Made by a program: the position numbers and the translations under genes. From Rhabdornis inornatus (taxonomy: Eukaryota > Chordata > Aves > Passeriformes > Rhabdornithidae), in NCBI GenBank assembly GCA_013397075.1, contig VWZS01007437.1, forward strand, positions 192,859 to 256,858: a stretch of 64,000 bases of DNA, read 5' to 3'. Below are positions 1 to 10,300 of this stretch, piece after piece; position 1 is the stretch's first letter, and each line of letters starts with the position of its first letter. The notes below the pieces were generated by a model, which was given only the letters and a program-made list of their open reading frames with translations, ran no database searches and was not told the origin of the DNA.

Positions 1-155
1 GCATCGTCTGCCTCATGGTGCTCTACCTGAACCGCCGCGGCATCAAGCGCTGGCTGCACAACCTGCGCGAGGCGTGCCGCGACCAGATGGAGGGCTACCA
101 CTACCGCTACGAGCAGGACGCGGACCCGCGCTGCGCCGGCACGCCGGGCCTCTGA
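1..155 (+). CDS. TPBGL: TPBG-family transmembrane glycoprotein, C-terminal end (TPBGL likely)
   Basis: Partial gene cut by the left edge; the frame starts at base 3 and ends at the TGA at 153-155, giving the last 50 codons. The visible residues begin with the end of a hydrophobic membrane segment, followed by a basic stop-transfer stretch (LNRRGIKRW) and a short cytoplasmic tail containing CRDQMEGYHYRYE. This tail is the hallmark of trophoblast glycoprotein (TPBG/5T4), a leucine-rich-repeat type I membrane protein that modulates Wnt signalling. I prefer the paralogue TPBGL because the tail continues EQDADPR and lacks the long TPBG ending with its terminal valine, and because human TPBGL is on the same chromosome arm region (11q13.4) as the other genes here. 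The leucine-rich ectodomain lies outside the window. Family assignment is firm; the choice of paralogue is an inference. Confidence 0.8.
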   Translation, partial: IVCLMVLYLNRRGIKRWLHNLREACRDQMEGYHYRYEQDADPRCAGTPGL

Positions 156-208
156 GGGCACTCCTCGCCTCTGAGGGCACCCTCAGCACCCAGGGCCTCT
201 GAGGGCAC
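148..208 (+). repeat. Three 14-bp repeats over the TPBGL stop codon
   Basis: GCCTCTGAGGGCAC occurs exactly three times, at 148-161, 167-180 and 195-208. The first copy contains the TGA stop codon, so the repeat arose from coding sequence or moved into it. Confidence 0.85.
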
Positions 209-435
209 CCCCGGCCTCGACCCCGCCCGCCGCACCCGCCCGTCGACGCCCCGTCCATACCGTCTCCGCGGCACCGCCGAAATTCGTGCTCCGACCACGA
301 GCCGGCCTCAGGGCGGGAGCTGCGCTCGCCACAGCGGGGGGAACCTCTCCGGAAGGCTCCGGTGCCCGCGGGCGGGGGGGGAGCGCGGCCGGCGCGGCCC
401 CGCGGGGTGCTGGCGTGCACGGCCGCGGCGCTCCC

Positions 436-465
436 GGAAGGTTCCGGAAAGTTCCGGAAAATTCC
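436..465. promoter_or_regulatory. Six-unit heat-shock element (HSF1-type)
   Basis: GAA, TTC, GAA, TTC, GAA, TTC cores start at 437, 442, 447, 452, 457 and 462, exactly five bases apart and alternating in orientation. This is the inverted pentamer array bound by trimeric HSF1. A seventh GAA at 466 is one base out of phase. The array is built from a 10-bp tandem unit (GTTCCGGAAA). The match to the consensus is seen directly; a regulatory function is not shown. Confidence 0.5.
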
Positions 466-3187
466 GAAGGTTCCACTTCCGGTGCCGCGCGGGTCCCTCC
501 GGCGCTCGCCGCCGGCTGGTGGCTCGGACAAAGCCGGCGAGCCGCGGGCGATACCTGAAACTGGCCTCCCGGACGTTCCTGGAGCCTGGACCTGACTGCC
601 ACCATGTACAGCTCTCTTTCCTATTAGATTTCTATTCGACACGGGCCAAGTTGAACTCGATTTCTTTTTTTTTTGCCCCCCTTTTCTTTTCGCTGCAAAG
701 AGGAGAACGCATCGTCCAGCTGCTCCCCCTGGGAAGCGGCGTGCTTTTCCAAGCCCGTTTATCCGTTTAGTTCTGCCGGCTGGCATTTCCAGCTCGTTGT
801 AGGCACGAGGCCGTGCAGCTGTAGGAAACGCCCCCGCCGGCTGGGTGCATGTTCCCCGGGGCCGGCGGGGGCAGCCCTTTGACTCCAGAGGGAATGTAGC
901 GTAGACCGGGCTGTCTCGGCACACTGTCATTTAAAACGAGCCAAGCAGAAGCTGCCGCCCTCATTCCCCTGCCCGTGTTTGCTTTACTGCCTGTTACTAT
1001 ATCCTACAGCAAATATATCGAAAGCTGCACCCACTCCATCGTCTATTTTCTATAAAGCTCCTTGCAAACGGTTTCTGAGTATCCCCGTGGCTGAGGCGAA
1101 GTTTCTGTGGTTGGTTGACCGGAGAAGGGGAGCTCTGGGCTCCTCCGTTTCCAGCGGTGCTTAGGAACTTGTCTTGCTGAGCTGCTTTGGTGGCCGGGGA
1201 TGCAGAGGGCTTTTGTGCGGCTTGTGCACAGTTCCCCCCATCGTCGGAGCCTGTGGACTCCGGTGCCACCTTGTAACTGCAGTCAGTTACAAGGGGAGAA
1301 ATCCGAGCCTGCCCTGACCTTCCCCACCTCCTCCCTCCTTTTTCCCACCCCCTGCAGCCAAACCGCAGCCCCTGAGCAGAAGAAGGGGCAGAGGGGTGGA
1401 TTTGCACATCTGGCAGAGCACATCGCAGCTGTGACTCCAGGGGTGCAGCATCTCTTCCTGGGGACAGGGATGGGGAACCCTGGGCAGCGAGAGAGCGGGG
1501 TGCAGGGAGAAGCCTGGAGGGAGCAGGGAGGAGTGCAGGCGGGGTTGTTGGAGCAGGAAACAGAGCTCCAGTCTGGCAGCAGGCGCCAGAGCCCAGCAAT
1601 AGATAGCAGGAAGGAAATCGCCTCCGGGCAAAGCAGAAGTGGCCAAACACGCCCTGACCCCCAAGCCCTTTCTCTGAAGGGCTGGCTGGTGTGGGCAGCT
1701 GGTTGCTCCAGCTTTGCCTGAGGCTGGAGGGAGGGAGCTGGTGGCTTTTGGTCCCCCGGGATGAGGGAGCATCCTGGCCCCCCACACTGGGTGCAGTGAG
1801 ACACCTCCAGGGATGCTAACCCCCCTCAGGCGACGTGCAGGGGTGGGATGGGGTGGGGAAGCAGCTGTGGGAGCACAATTCCTGTGGCTCGTTAGCATCA
1901 ATATTATTAGCATCAATATTACTCTGTACAGCACCTACCCCACACATGATGCAGGGAACCTCTGGATTAGGGCATTGTCACCCAGCTGAGACTCGGAATA
2001 TGCTTTTTGGGTTCCAAAAGGCAGCCCCGTATTTGGAGGAACGCAGCTGCCATCACGTTTGCATGAAGTCCCTTTCCATGAAGGAATGTGGAGCTCCCAG
2101 TGTCCCAAACCCACGGCAGGAGCTGCTGCCTGAGCAGAACGTTACCCCAGCAGCTCCTGGAGCCAAAGCAAAGGCAGGATAGAAACAGCATCTGTGATAT
2201 GGACCAAGCAAAGCGTGCTCAGAGCCCCCTGCAGTGGCTCATCACTGAAACAGAGGGGGGAAAAAAGCCAAAAAATGTCTATTTATACGCCCTGCATATG
2301 AAGTACCACCAGTGCTTTGCAACCAGCACAGGCTTTGGGATCTGGCTGTAGGAAAGAGGCTGAGTGTGGTCTCCTGTAGTGCAGGAGAGACCAAAACTCC
2401 CAGCATGGTGGGGGCAGCTGGATTTATCCAGGAGAACTAACTGGGCTGGAGCATCACCCTTGTCCTTGCTGAGCACAGGGTGTGGTGCTCCTGCAGTGGG
2501 GCAGGGAGGAAAATCAGCCACGAGCTGCCCTGTCCTTAGAGAAGCACACAGAATTAACGATAATTAATTCTCCCCGAGCAACTTCAGCCCTGAGAAACTA
2601 CACACCAGGCTCCTTAGTCCCCACATTCCTTCCTCCAGCAGCAGAAAAGAACCCAAACCTTTAATGAGAGCAAAAATGCCTTGTGTTTTTCACTGATTCC
2701 TTTAGGAAAAGCAAGACAGGGACGTTACCCTCATACCTTGGGGAAACCGAGGCACAAACAAAGCAGGCTTGAGTTGCTGCTAACTGGGAAGGGTTTTCAC
2801 AGGGGAAAAACCCCACAGAAACGGATTTCAGGGCTCAGCAGGGTTCACTTGAAACACGGGGCAGCTTTGGGACCACCACACCCAGACTGTGGATGGTTCT
2901 AATTAGCCAGGCTGGGATATTTCTGGAAGATGGGGGCTCCTCACTGAGCACCGCCCTGTCCCCAGCAGCAAGGAGGGAGCTGGAGGTGACACCACCAGGG
3001 ATCAGGGCACTTTTCCTGAGGGACAGGGAGCTCGGGGAGCAGGTCTAAGCCCCTGAAATGAGCAGAGCTGTGTGTTTTCACCAAGCCCAGCTCCAGGCAG
3101 CCCCTCAGAGAGCTGGCACAGCACTGCCCAGGCAGATGGGGAAGGACGTGTTTCCACTAATCTGCCCCAATCTGGATTATTCTTCCA

Positions 3188-3193
3188 AATAAA
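3188..3193 (+). terminator. Candidate polyadenylation signal for TPBGL
   Basis: AATAAA in the + strand about 3 kb past the TPBGL stop. Position is plausible for a long 3' UTR, but nothing else proves its use. Confidence 0.25.
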
Positions 3194-4379
3194 CCTCTGT
3201 TCCCAGCTGTTTTAAGCAAGTTTTGGGCATGCTGGGGCCAGGTGGGAGTCTGGGGATGAGGGAGAAGCTGGCAGGGATGGAGGAGATGGTTTTGGCAGCA
3301 CACAGCACCCAGATGCGGAGGCTGGGATCATCCCAGGGGCCTCAGGTCTTCGCTGAAGTTTCCTCCCATCAAAAGCCAGTGGAAAATAACTTACCTTGAG
3401 GGCCTGGTGTCCCCCACCTCATCTCCCATCCAGTTCTGGGGGGGGGGGTTTGGGGGTTTCAGAGAGCCAGGAACCACCCGGGGCACATCAGTCAGGTCCC
3501 TGGTGCTGCCTAAGGACACACAGTCCTGCAGAGCTGCTCCATCCTCCCGGCACGTTCCCAGCCACTCGCCAACCTGACATTTACAAATCCCTATTTTTAG
3601 ATGATCTTCATCACTTCTAATTGTTCAGGCTCCTCAGCCTCAGAGATGCTGCTCTGCAGGGGCAGGACGAGTCCCTGAGCCCATTTCCCTCTTGCCCCGT
3701 GCCTCAGTTTCCCTCTTGGCAAACTGCAGTTGAGGGTCTGCCCTTGACTCTGGGGGCCAGGGTTGGGGGGCTCTTGGTCCCACTCCCAGCCCAGATGGGA
3801 TTTCAGGCGCTCCAGCACTCTCCAGGCACCCGGACCCCTCAGCTTTCCCCCAGAACAGGGCAGCAGGAAGCACCCAGCCCTCCTCCCGTCTCCAACACCA
3901 GCCCACAGGGCACCATCCACCTCCTCCCACAGCAGGAAGCAGCCAGGCAGGATAAATCCAGGAGGGATTCATCCAGAGATGCCTCAGGAGCCTGCAGAGA
4001 GCTGAGCCCAAGGGACAGCCCACACAGGGGGGAATTAATTTAGTCAGTAAATTAACATTTTCTTTGACAAGACCTGAATGTGAAACCAGGCACCGCTGCC
4101 TGCCAGGACTCATCAGCTTCCAGCGACCCTGGCTGCTTCCGGCTCGATGTCCCCAGGTCCTGGTGCTCACTGAAAGGACACTCCAGGTCCCAGCTCGCCA
4201 ACAGCCCCAGGGACCCCCTCCACCATCAGGGGAGAGCTCAGTGCCAGCAAAAGGAGGAGGCTCTGAACAGGCCCTTGTGCCCAGGACTTACCCAAGTGGC
4301 ACCTGGATACTCCTCCAAGCCCAGCTCAGCTTCTGGGGCAGAAGGGTTTGGCTAAAGAAGACAAAGAAACTTGGATTGA

Positions 4380-7300
4380 GACTACGAAGGGAATATTTTA
4401 TTCATTATAACACTTCATTCAGCTAAATCCACATAGCATTACACAGAAACTCTTCAGAAAAGTGCAAATTCTCACTCTGTGTTTGTAATACACCCTAGTT
4501 TTACAGAACACACATCAGGTAAACAGGAGTACAGATCCAGAACTCCCCAACGTTCCAGGCAAGGAGAACGATGCGACTCGAGACAGTTCAATCACCTTGT
4601 ACAAAGCCATTCTGGAGCAGAGGGAATCAAGCTGGACTGTACCCACCCAGGTGTCACCATGCAAGGAGCCCCCTCTCCATTGGGGAGAGGACAAAAAGCG
4701 GGAGGGAAGACAAAACCAAGTGATAACAACAGTATCAGTTTTAGAATTAGAGCCCATCCAGGTGCTTCCTAAAGCAGCACACACGTGCCAGCCTGCCCAA
4801 GGGACAGAACCCATCGTTCCTCTGCTGGCTTCCACCAGAAGGTCCAACAAACACATCTCCTGGAAGGAAAGGGGAGCTGGAACTCCCAATAACCTCAGGA
4901 GCCTGGCAGGGAGGGCATACAGCACGAGTGTGTATTTCTCCTCCTCAGAAGGAAGGGCTGGGCATTAAAAAGGAAGGAAACGAGCAGAGCTCCTGCAGCC
5001 CAGGGCAAGCCCAGCTCCTTGGAGTCACATCCTGCCGGGGACACAAGGGAAGCAGCACTGCCCAACACAAAGTGCAGCCCGGCTCTCCCTGTCACACACA
5101 TCCCCTCCTTCTCTGCCTCACCAGAGCTTGCAGCTCCCTCACACACCCTCAGAGGGGCAGCAGCAGACACGGACTGCACTGGCCAATATTTAATCCACAC
5201 CCTGGATGCTCTGTGACCACCTCAGGAAAGAAACCCAGCTACCAGCTCAGCCTCACAGACATTCAGCCTTGCCGGGCAAAGCCCTGAACTTGGAAAGCTC
5301 CTGTCCCAGGTCCACAGAAACTTGAGTTCAGCACAGAGATTAAACCTGTCACAGCCGAGGGACAAACCCAAGCCCTCCAGATTTTATCAAGAAGTAAACC
5401 CCACACGCTGGCTGCATGAGCACAGCTTTAGCCACTGCCCAACCTTGGAAAGGTGTTGTACCTGGAAGCACCTGGGAAACAACATCCACAGCATCCTTTG
5501 ATCTGTGATCTCCTTTCTACTCGAGTTACAAAAGCCTTTGTTCTCATCTGACAAGTGGGAAAGAACAACCGACAACTCAAGGAAGGGAGGAAGGTTGTGC
5601 ACAAACCAAGTAAACTCTAACACGATGCATAACAGAGTTACAGGGCAAGGAAATGAGAATTCCAGTCCTTCACAGTAAGAGAAGTAAGGGATGTGAGATC
5701 AGAGGGAGGAGATAAAGGAGTTCCACAAATGGAACAGTATAAATATATCAAACAGGTCCAATACAGTAGGAAAACAACAGTAGCAGCAGGTTCAAAACAG
5801 CAAATAATTATTCCACCCTGAAAGTACATTCAACACGTTGTGCCTGCTGCTGTCCACCCAAAAGCATCACTACAGCTCCAGCTCACTGTCAAACCTACCC
5901 GTGGGGAAAATCCCAGACACACAACAGCCCACAGCTGGCTTTTCTTCTTTAATTAAAGAGAGACAGACTATGAACAGTTAGCAGCTCCCAACAATGCTCA
6001 TTTGAAAACATTTCCTCCATTTCCAGCACTGCCTACTGACACAAAGCAGATCAGTGGGGAGCTGTGGATTCCTGCTCTTTGTAGGAGCACAACCACCACT
6101 CACTGATGGGACTGCTACAACAGCACACAGCCGGGCTCATCACACACACACACGCTCTGCTTTTTACAGTGCTTGTTCCAAAATTATGTCCCAAGTCACT
6201 CGTTTTCTTCACCACTTGGAGAACAAAATCCTCAACGCCTCAGGGTTTCGTCTGCTGCCAATGGAAGGAATGGCAAGAGCTCCTTCAGGTTCAGTGCAGT
6301 GGTGCTGCAGATCTGCACCCTTTCTGGAGAGATGAAGGCAGAGCAGCAGTCAGCAATGCCTTCCCAGCCCTACCCAGCATAGACAAGAACAAAAAAATCC
6401 TCTGAGTCTAACCGGGTTTACCTGCTTTCCCCACCATGTCAGTCAAATGTACAATCAAGGTAAAAAAACCCAAGCTTTTGGCATTAGATACATTTCACTC
6501 AATGGCAGAACAATTCAGAGATACTCTCTTAAAATAAAAAAAATAAATAAATAGCAGTGACAGGCCAGAATTTGTGCAACACAGACCTTCTCTAGTACAC
6601 GCACATTCATAGACACTGAAATACTTCTCCATGGATATAGTGCAAAGCTGCTGGCAGCAGGAAACCCCCAAACCTCAGGGCTCTCTGAAGCCATGGAGAG
6701 GCTACACACAAACCCACCCTGTGCCATCCCATGGCATCCAGCTGCAAGGGCATCATCACAGGGAGGATCAACTTGGAGAGGCAACAATAGTGGCAAAGCA
6801 GCAGCTTGAACTCCAGAGCATTTCGGGGTCTTGTCCCATCATCCCCAACACAGACAAAACCCAGCAATCGCTGCTACTTCTCTTGACTTGCTGTCAGTGA
6901 CAGCAGGGACCTGTCCAGAACCAGCTCTCCTGTGCCAAAACACCGCCTTGATTGCCCAAAATACAATATAACCACAGGCAAAGCTTGAGTATCGGTTTGG
7001 GTGGATTTCTTTTGAAAAAACGTCATTAGCAGTCTCACTTGCTACTTCAGCAAAGGGAGAAAACAAATGAGAGAAGCTGGTACAAATGTACCCCTAAAGA
7101 TAAAGAATGATAGTATTTGCAAAATGCTATTTTAACAAATTACCTGACAGGACATGACCAAAAAGAATGTTAAAAGTCACAATTTAGTAACTGTGCTAGT
7201 ATCTCATCTCCACTTTCTTCCTTGGTGGTTTTTTTTTCTTGAATACACAGACAATATAAACTCAGGCTAGCAAAAACCAAAAGAGTCATTGACCGGCACA

Positions 7301-10300
7301 TTCATTCAAAGTAATGAATGCAGAAAACCAAGAAAGCTTAAGACCCTTCAGAGATGTGGGACAAAAAGCAGCTACAGAGCCTATGGTAGTCAGAAGGAAC
7401 AATTCCACCAAGGAATGACCAAGTTCCTGCTCCTTTGGAAGCCTTGCAGAGGCACCAGGCAACTCCAGCCCCAAGCTGCAGCTGTTGCCACTATTGTTTC
7501 ACTGCCCGTTACTTTAAGACACACACAGAGGAAAGCTACAACGCCCAAGAACACCTTCACCAACAGAAGAATCGTTAAGTAGCTGAGAAATGTCAACAAT
7601 TTGCTAAACAAGAAATGCTGAGCTCTGCCTCCACGCTTTTGGAAGTGCAGACCTGTAGGGAAGGTCTCTGAGAGCTCCAGGGAAGAAGCAGCCTTCGTTG
7701 TCAGTTTGGAGCGATCACTCCTTTAAAACTTGATTTTCACACACCAAAAAGAGGCGTTTTAGGTACCTGAAGTGAGCTGAAGACAAGATGTGGCAGCTAA
7801 GCTCAGCTGCCTCAAACATACTAGGGCGGTTCATTTGCATTGGTGTGGGTTAATTCAACTTTTGGTCAAAACGACTGAAAACTGCAACAATAAATTCTAC
7901 CCTTTCCTCTGAGCTCCTCTCCTCATCCCAATTTGGTGAAAAGCCTGACAAAAGAATGCTTCTTCTTCACAGAAAAAGAATGCAGCTGTTTACAACACAC
8001 ACACACACAAAGATGAGACTGGTTCTGCTCCCGGGTCCTTTGTTCCACTCGGCGCCTCCTGGGGCTCTACGCTGAGCGCCAGGTCAGCCCGTTCTTGGCA
8101 GGCTCCAGGAAATTCTCAATCAAAGCCTCAATCAGCTTCTGGAGCTCTTCTTCCAGCACACCTCTGTCACTGCAGGAGAGACCAGGGCCACGTCAGAGGC
8201 TTGGCAAACACACAAATAAATAAAGAAACAGCGAGACCTGGAGGGGATGGACTGGCGCTGTTGTGTTCCCTACCCCTCCAGGTGTAGACACTCCAAACTG
8301 CCTGCTTTACCAAGCTCCCTTTCAGCACGGAATCACAGAAGGGTTTGGGTTGGCAGGGACTTTTAAAGACGGTGCCCAGAGCCCTCTAGCGGCCTCTTTC
8401 TTCTTGAATGAAATTCGTCTCCATTAGTACGGCAATAATCAGGTGGGGAGGCTCTGGCACAGGCTGCCCAGAGCAACTGCGGCTGCCCCGCCCCTAGGAG
8501 AGGGGTTCAAGGCCAGGTTGGACCAAGCAGGGATAGCGGAAGGTGTGCGTGCCCATGGCAAAGGGGTGGAATTAGATGGTCTTGAAATACAAACCATTCC
8601 ATGATTCCCTAAGAGAAGAGATTTCTGTGGTGAAAACATACCCTGGATTTCTCTCCCCACCCCTTTTAAACTGTAAGAACCTCAACCCAGAGTTCCTCTC
8701 TGGCAGCTCAGAGTAACACAGCAGATTCCCAGAGAGTGGGGACCCACCTGGCTGCAAACACACTCAGCAGCAGCAGCACCTTAGAAGAGAGAGAAAAGCC
8801 TGGATGTGACACTCAGTGCCCTGTGCCGGTTGGGCACAGGTTGGCCTCTGCCATCTGAGAGCTCTCCTAGCCTAACCAATTCTGTGATTGTGTCACCTGA
8901 TCGCATCTTAACTGCAAGGAAGAGGGTTTGTTAAGGAAGGCTGCAGCAGGAGGTGCTGAGAACCCCCTGGGAGTGCGAGCCCCTGACCTGTGCCCGGGCA
9001 GAGCACACATCTCAGCGTAGTACTTGATCTTGGGCTCGGTGCCGCTGGTGCGCAGCGTGGCCACGCAGCCGTTCTGGAAGGTGAACGTGATCATCTGGCT
9101 GCTCCTGCTCACTGGCAGCACCTGCAAGACAGCAGCAGCCCCTTACCCCACTGGGCAGCACCTGGAAGCTCAGGAGCACCAGGATCAGCGAGTCAATACA
9201 AGGCCATTAATCATGGGATCAGAGTAACACCACATTCCACACCCACCTCTGCATTTCCCTTGGCTTTCCTGCAGGCTCTCCCCTGCAGGAACCCTCTGGA
9301 ACTCACCGCCCTGTGGTTCAGCTGGCTGCTGTCATAGCCAGTGGTGATGTCTCTGACATGCAAGATGTTGTAAACCCCACAGCATTTGGGGTAACACTGA
9401 GGGCCATCCAAGTTCCGCAGTCTCTCAAATATCCTTTTGATGGTGGCAGGATCATAGCACAGGAAATAGGAAGTCTTGGCTATGTGATAGCCATACCTAC
9501 AAGCACATGAATGTTTCCAGTTGGGAGATTTTGGCACATCTGGTACCCAAGAGATCTCAGTACAAGACTTGCTTGTGACAAACACAACCCTCGTTTTATT
9601 GCTGGGATTGTGTTCACAGCCATTCCTTCCAGCTCTGCTCTGTTACAGATCCCTTCTGGCAGTGGCAAGCCATTGCCTGTGTCATGTCCCAACTCCCTCA
9701 CCAGCCACCTTGGGATTATCTGCACTAGTTATGGGCTGTAATCCATCCTACATCAAAAAACTCCACAACAACTTACAGTGAGAAAACATCTGAGGGACAC
9801 AAACGCTTACACATATATGTTTGTTTCTGTTTAAATACACATTCCTGAGATTATTCCCAGCTCTAAAGCAGTGCAGTAGAGTACTCTAACAAAAAACACC
9901 ACTCACGTTTCATAAATGTCAACGAGTTTCTGTGCCAAGGTCAGGTTCTGGCCCTGCAGGTAAGTTGCCATTTCAGCAATGACCACAGCTGCACTCACCC
10001 CATCCTTATCCAGCACCGATGTGCCACACATGAAACCTAGGAAGAAAAAAGGGATTGTGGAAAAATAACCTGGCAGATGATTACACTGATTTACTTGGCT
10101 GAAGATTTAACCTTTGATCCTGTAAAGGAAGATTGGCCTGTACGTGGAAGCTGCTTTATTGCTGCACATGCAGGAGAAATCTCATAACCTTGGGGGTTAT
10201 ACGGCTGGAAAGATAAGCACACCACCAGAATCAGCAAGTCAGATACAATTTATTATGGGAGTTGGCAAGTCAATTTGATGAGAGCAAAATATCAATGCTA

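Larger units (their letters stand above)
1..560. promoter_or_regulatory. CpG-rich island at TPBGL 3' end
   Basis: The stretch is very GC-rich with many CpG dinucleotides, covering the end of the TPBGL CDS and the first 400 bases after it. It may simply be the tail of a GC-rich single-exon gene, but CpG density stays high well past the stop codon and includes the heat-shock-type element at 436-465. Confidence 0.5.
156..4379. other. TPBGL 3' flank and TPBGL/PGM2L1 convergent intergenic DNA
   Basis: No coding exon recognised on either strand. The left part is presumably TPBGL 3' UTR; the only well-formed AATAAA I noted on the + strand is at 3188-3193. Open frames of 140-295 codons here lie in GC-rich DNA, show no family signatures and overlap each other on both strands, so I treat them as chance. 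Confidence 0.6.
4380..8066 (-). other. PGM2L1: PGM2L1 long 3' UTR
   Basis: About 3.7 kb without coding sequence or recognisable transposon, ending near an AATAAA on the - strand (4397-4402). Human PGM2L1 also has a multi-kilobase 3' UTR. The lack of CR1 here, unlike most other non-coding stretches of the window, fits selection on a UTR. The stretch contains an AU-rich element (6531-6554) and two short CA/TG repeats. Extent is inferred. Confidence 0.6.

Noticed and set aside
43..930. 295-codon open frame on the - strand
   Set aside because: It is antisense to the TPBGL end and in a CpG-rich region where stops are rare. It is Arg/Gly/Pro-rich with no family signature.
997..1785. 262-codon open frame on the - strand
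   Set aside because: Overlapped by other long frames on both strands, low complexity, no recognisable domain.
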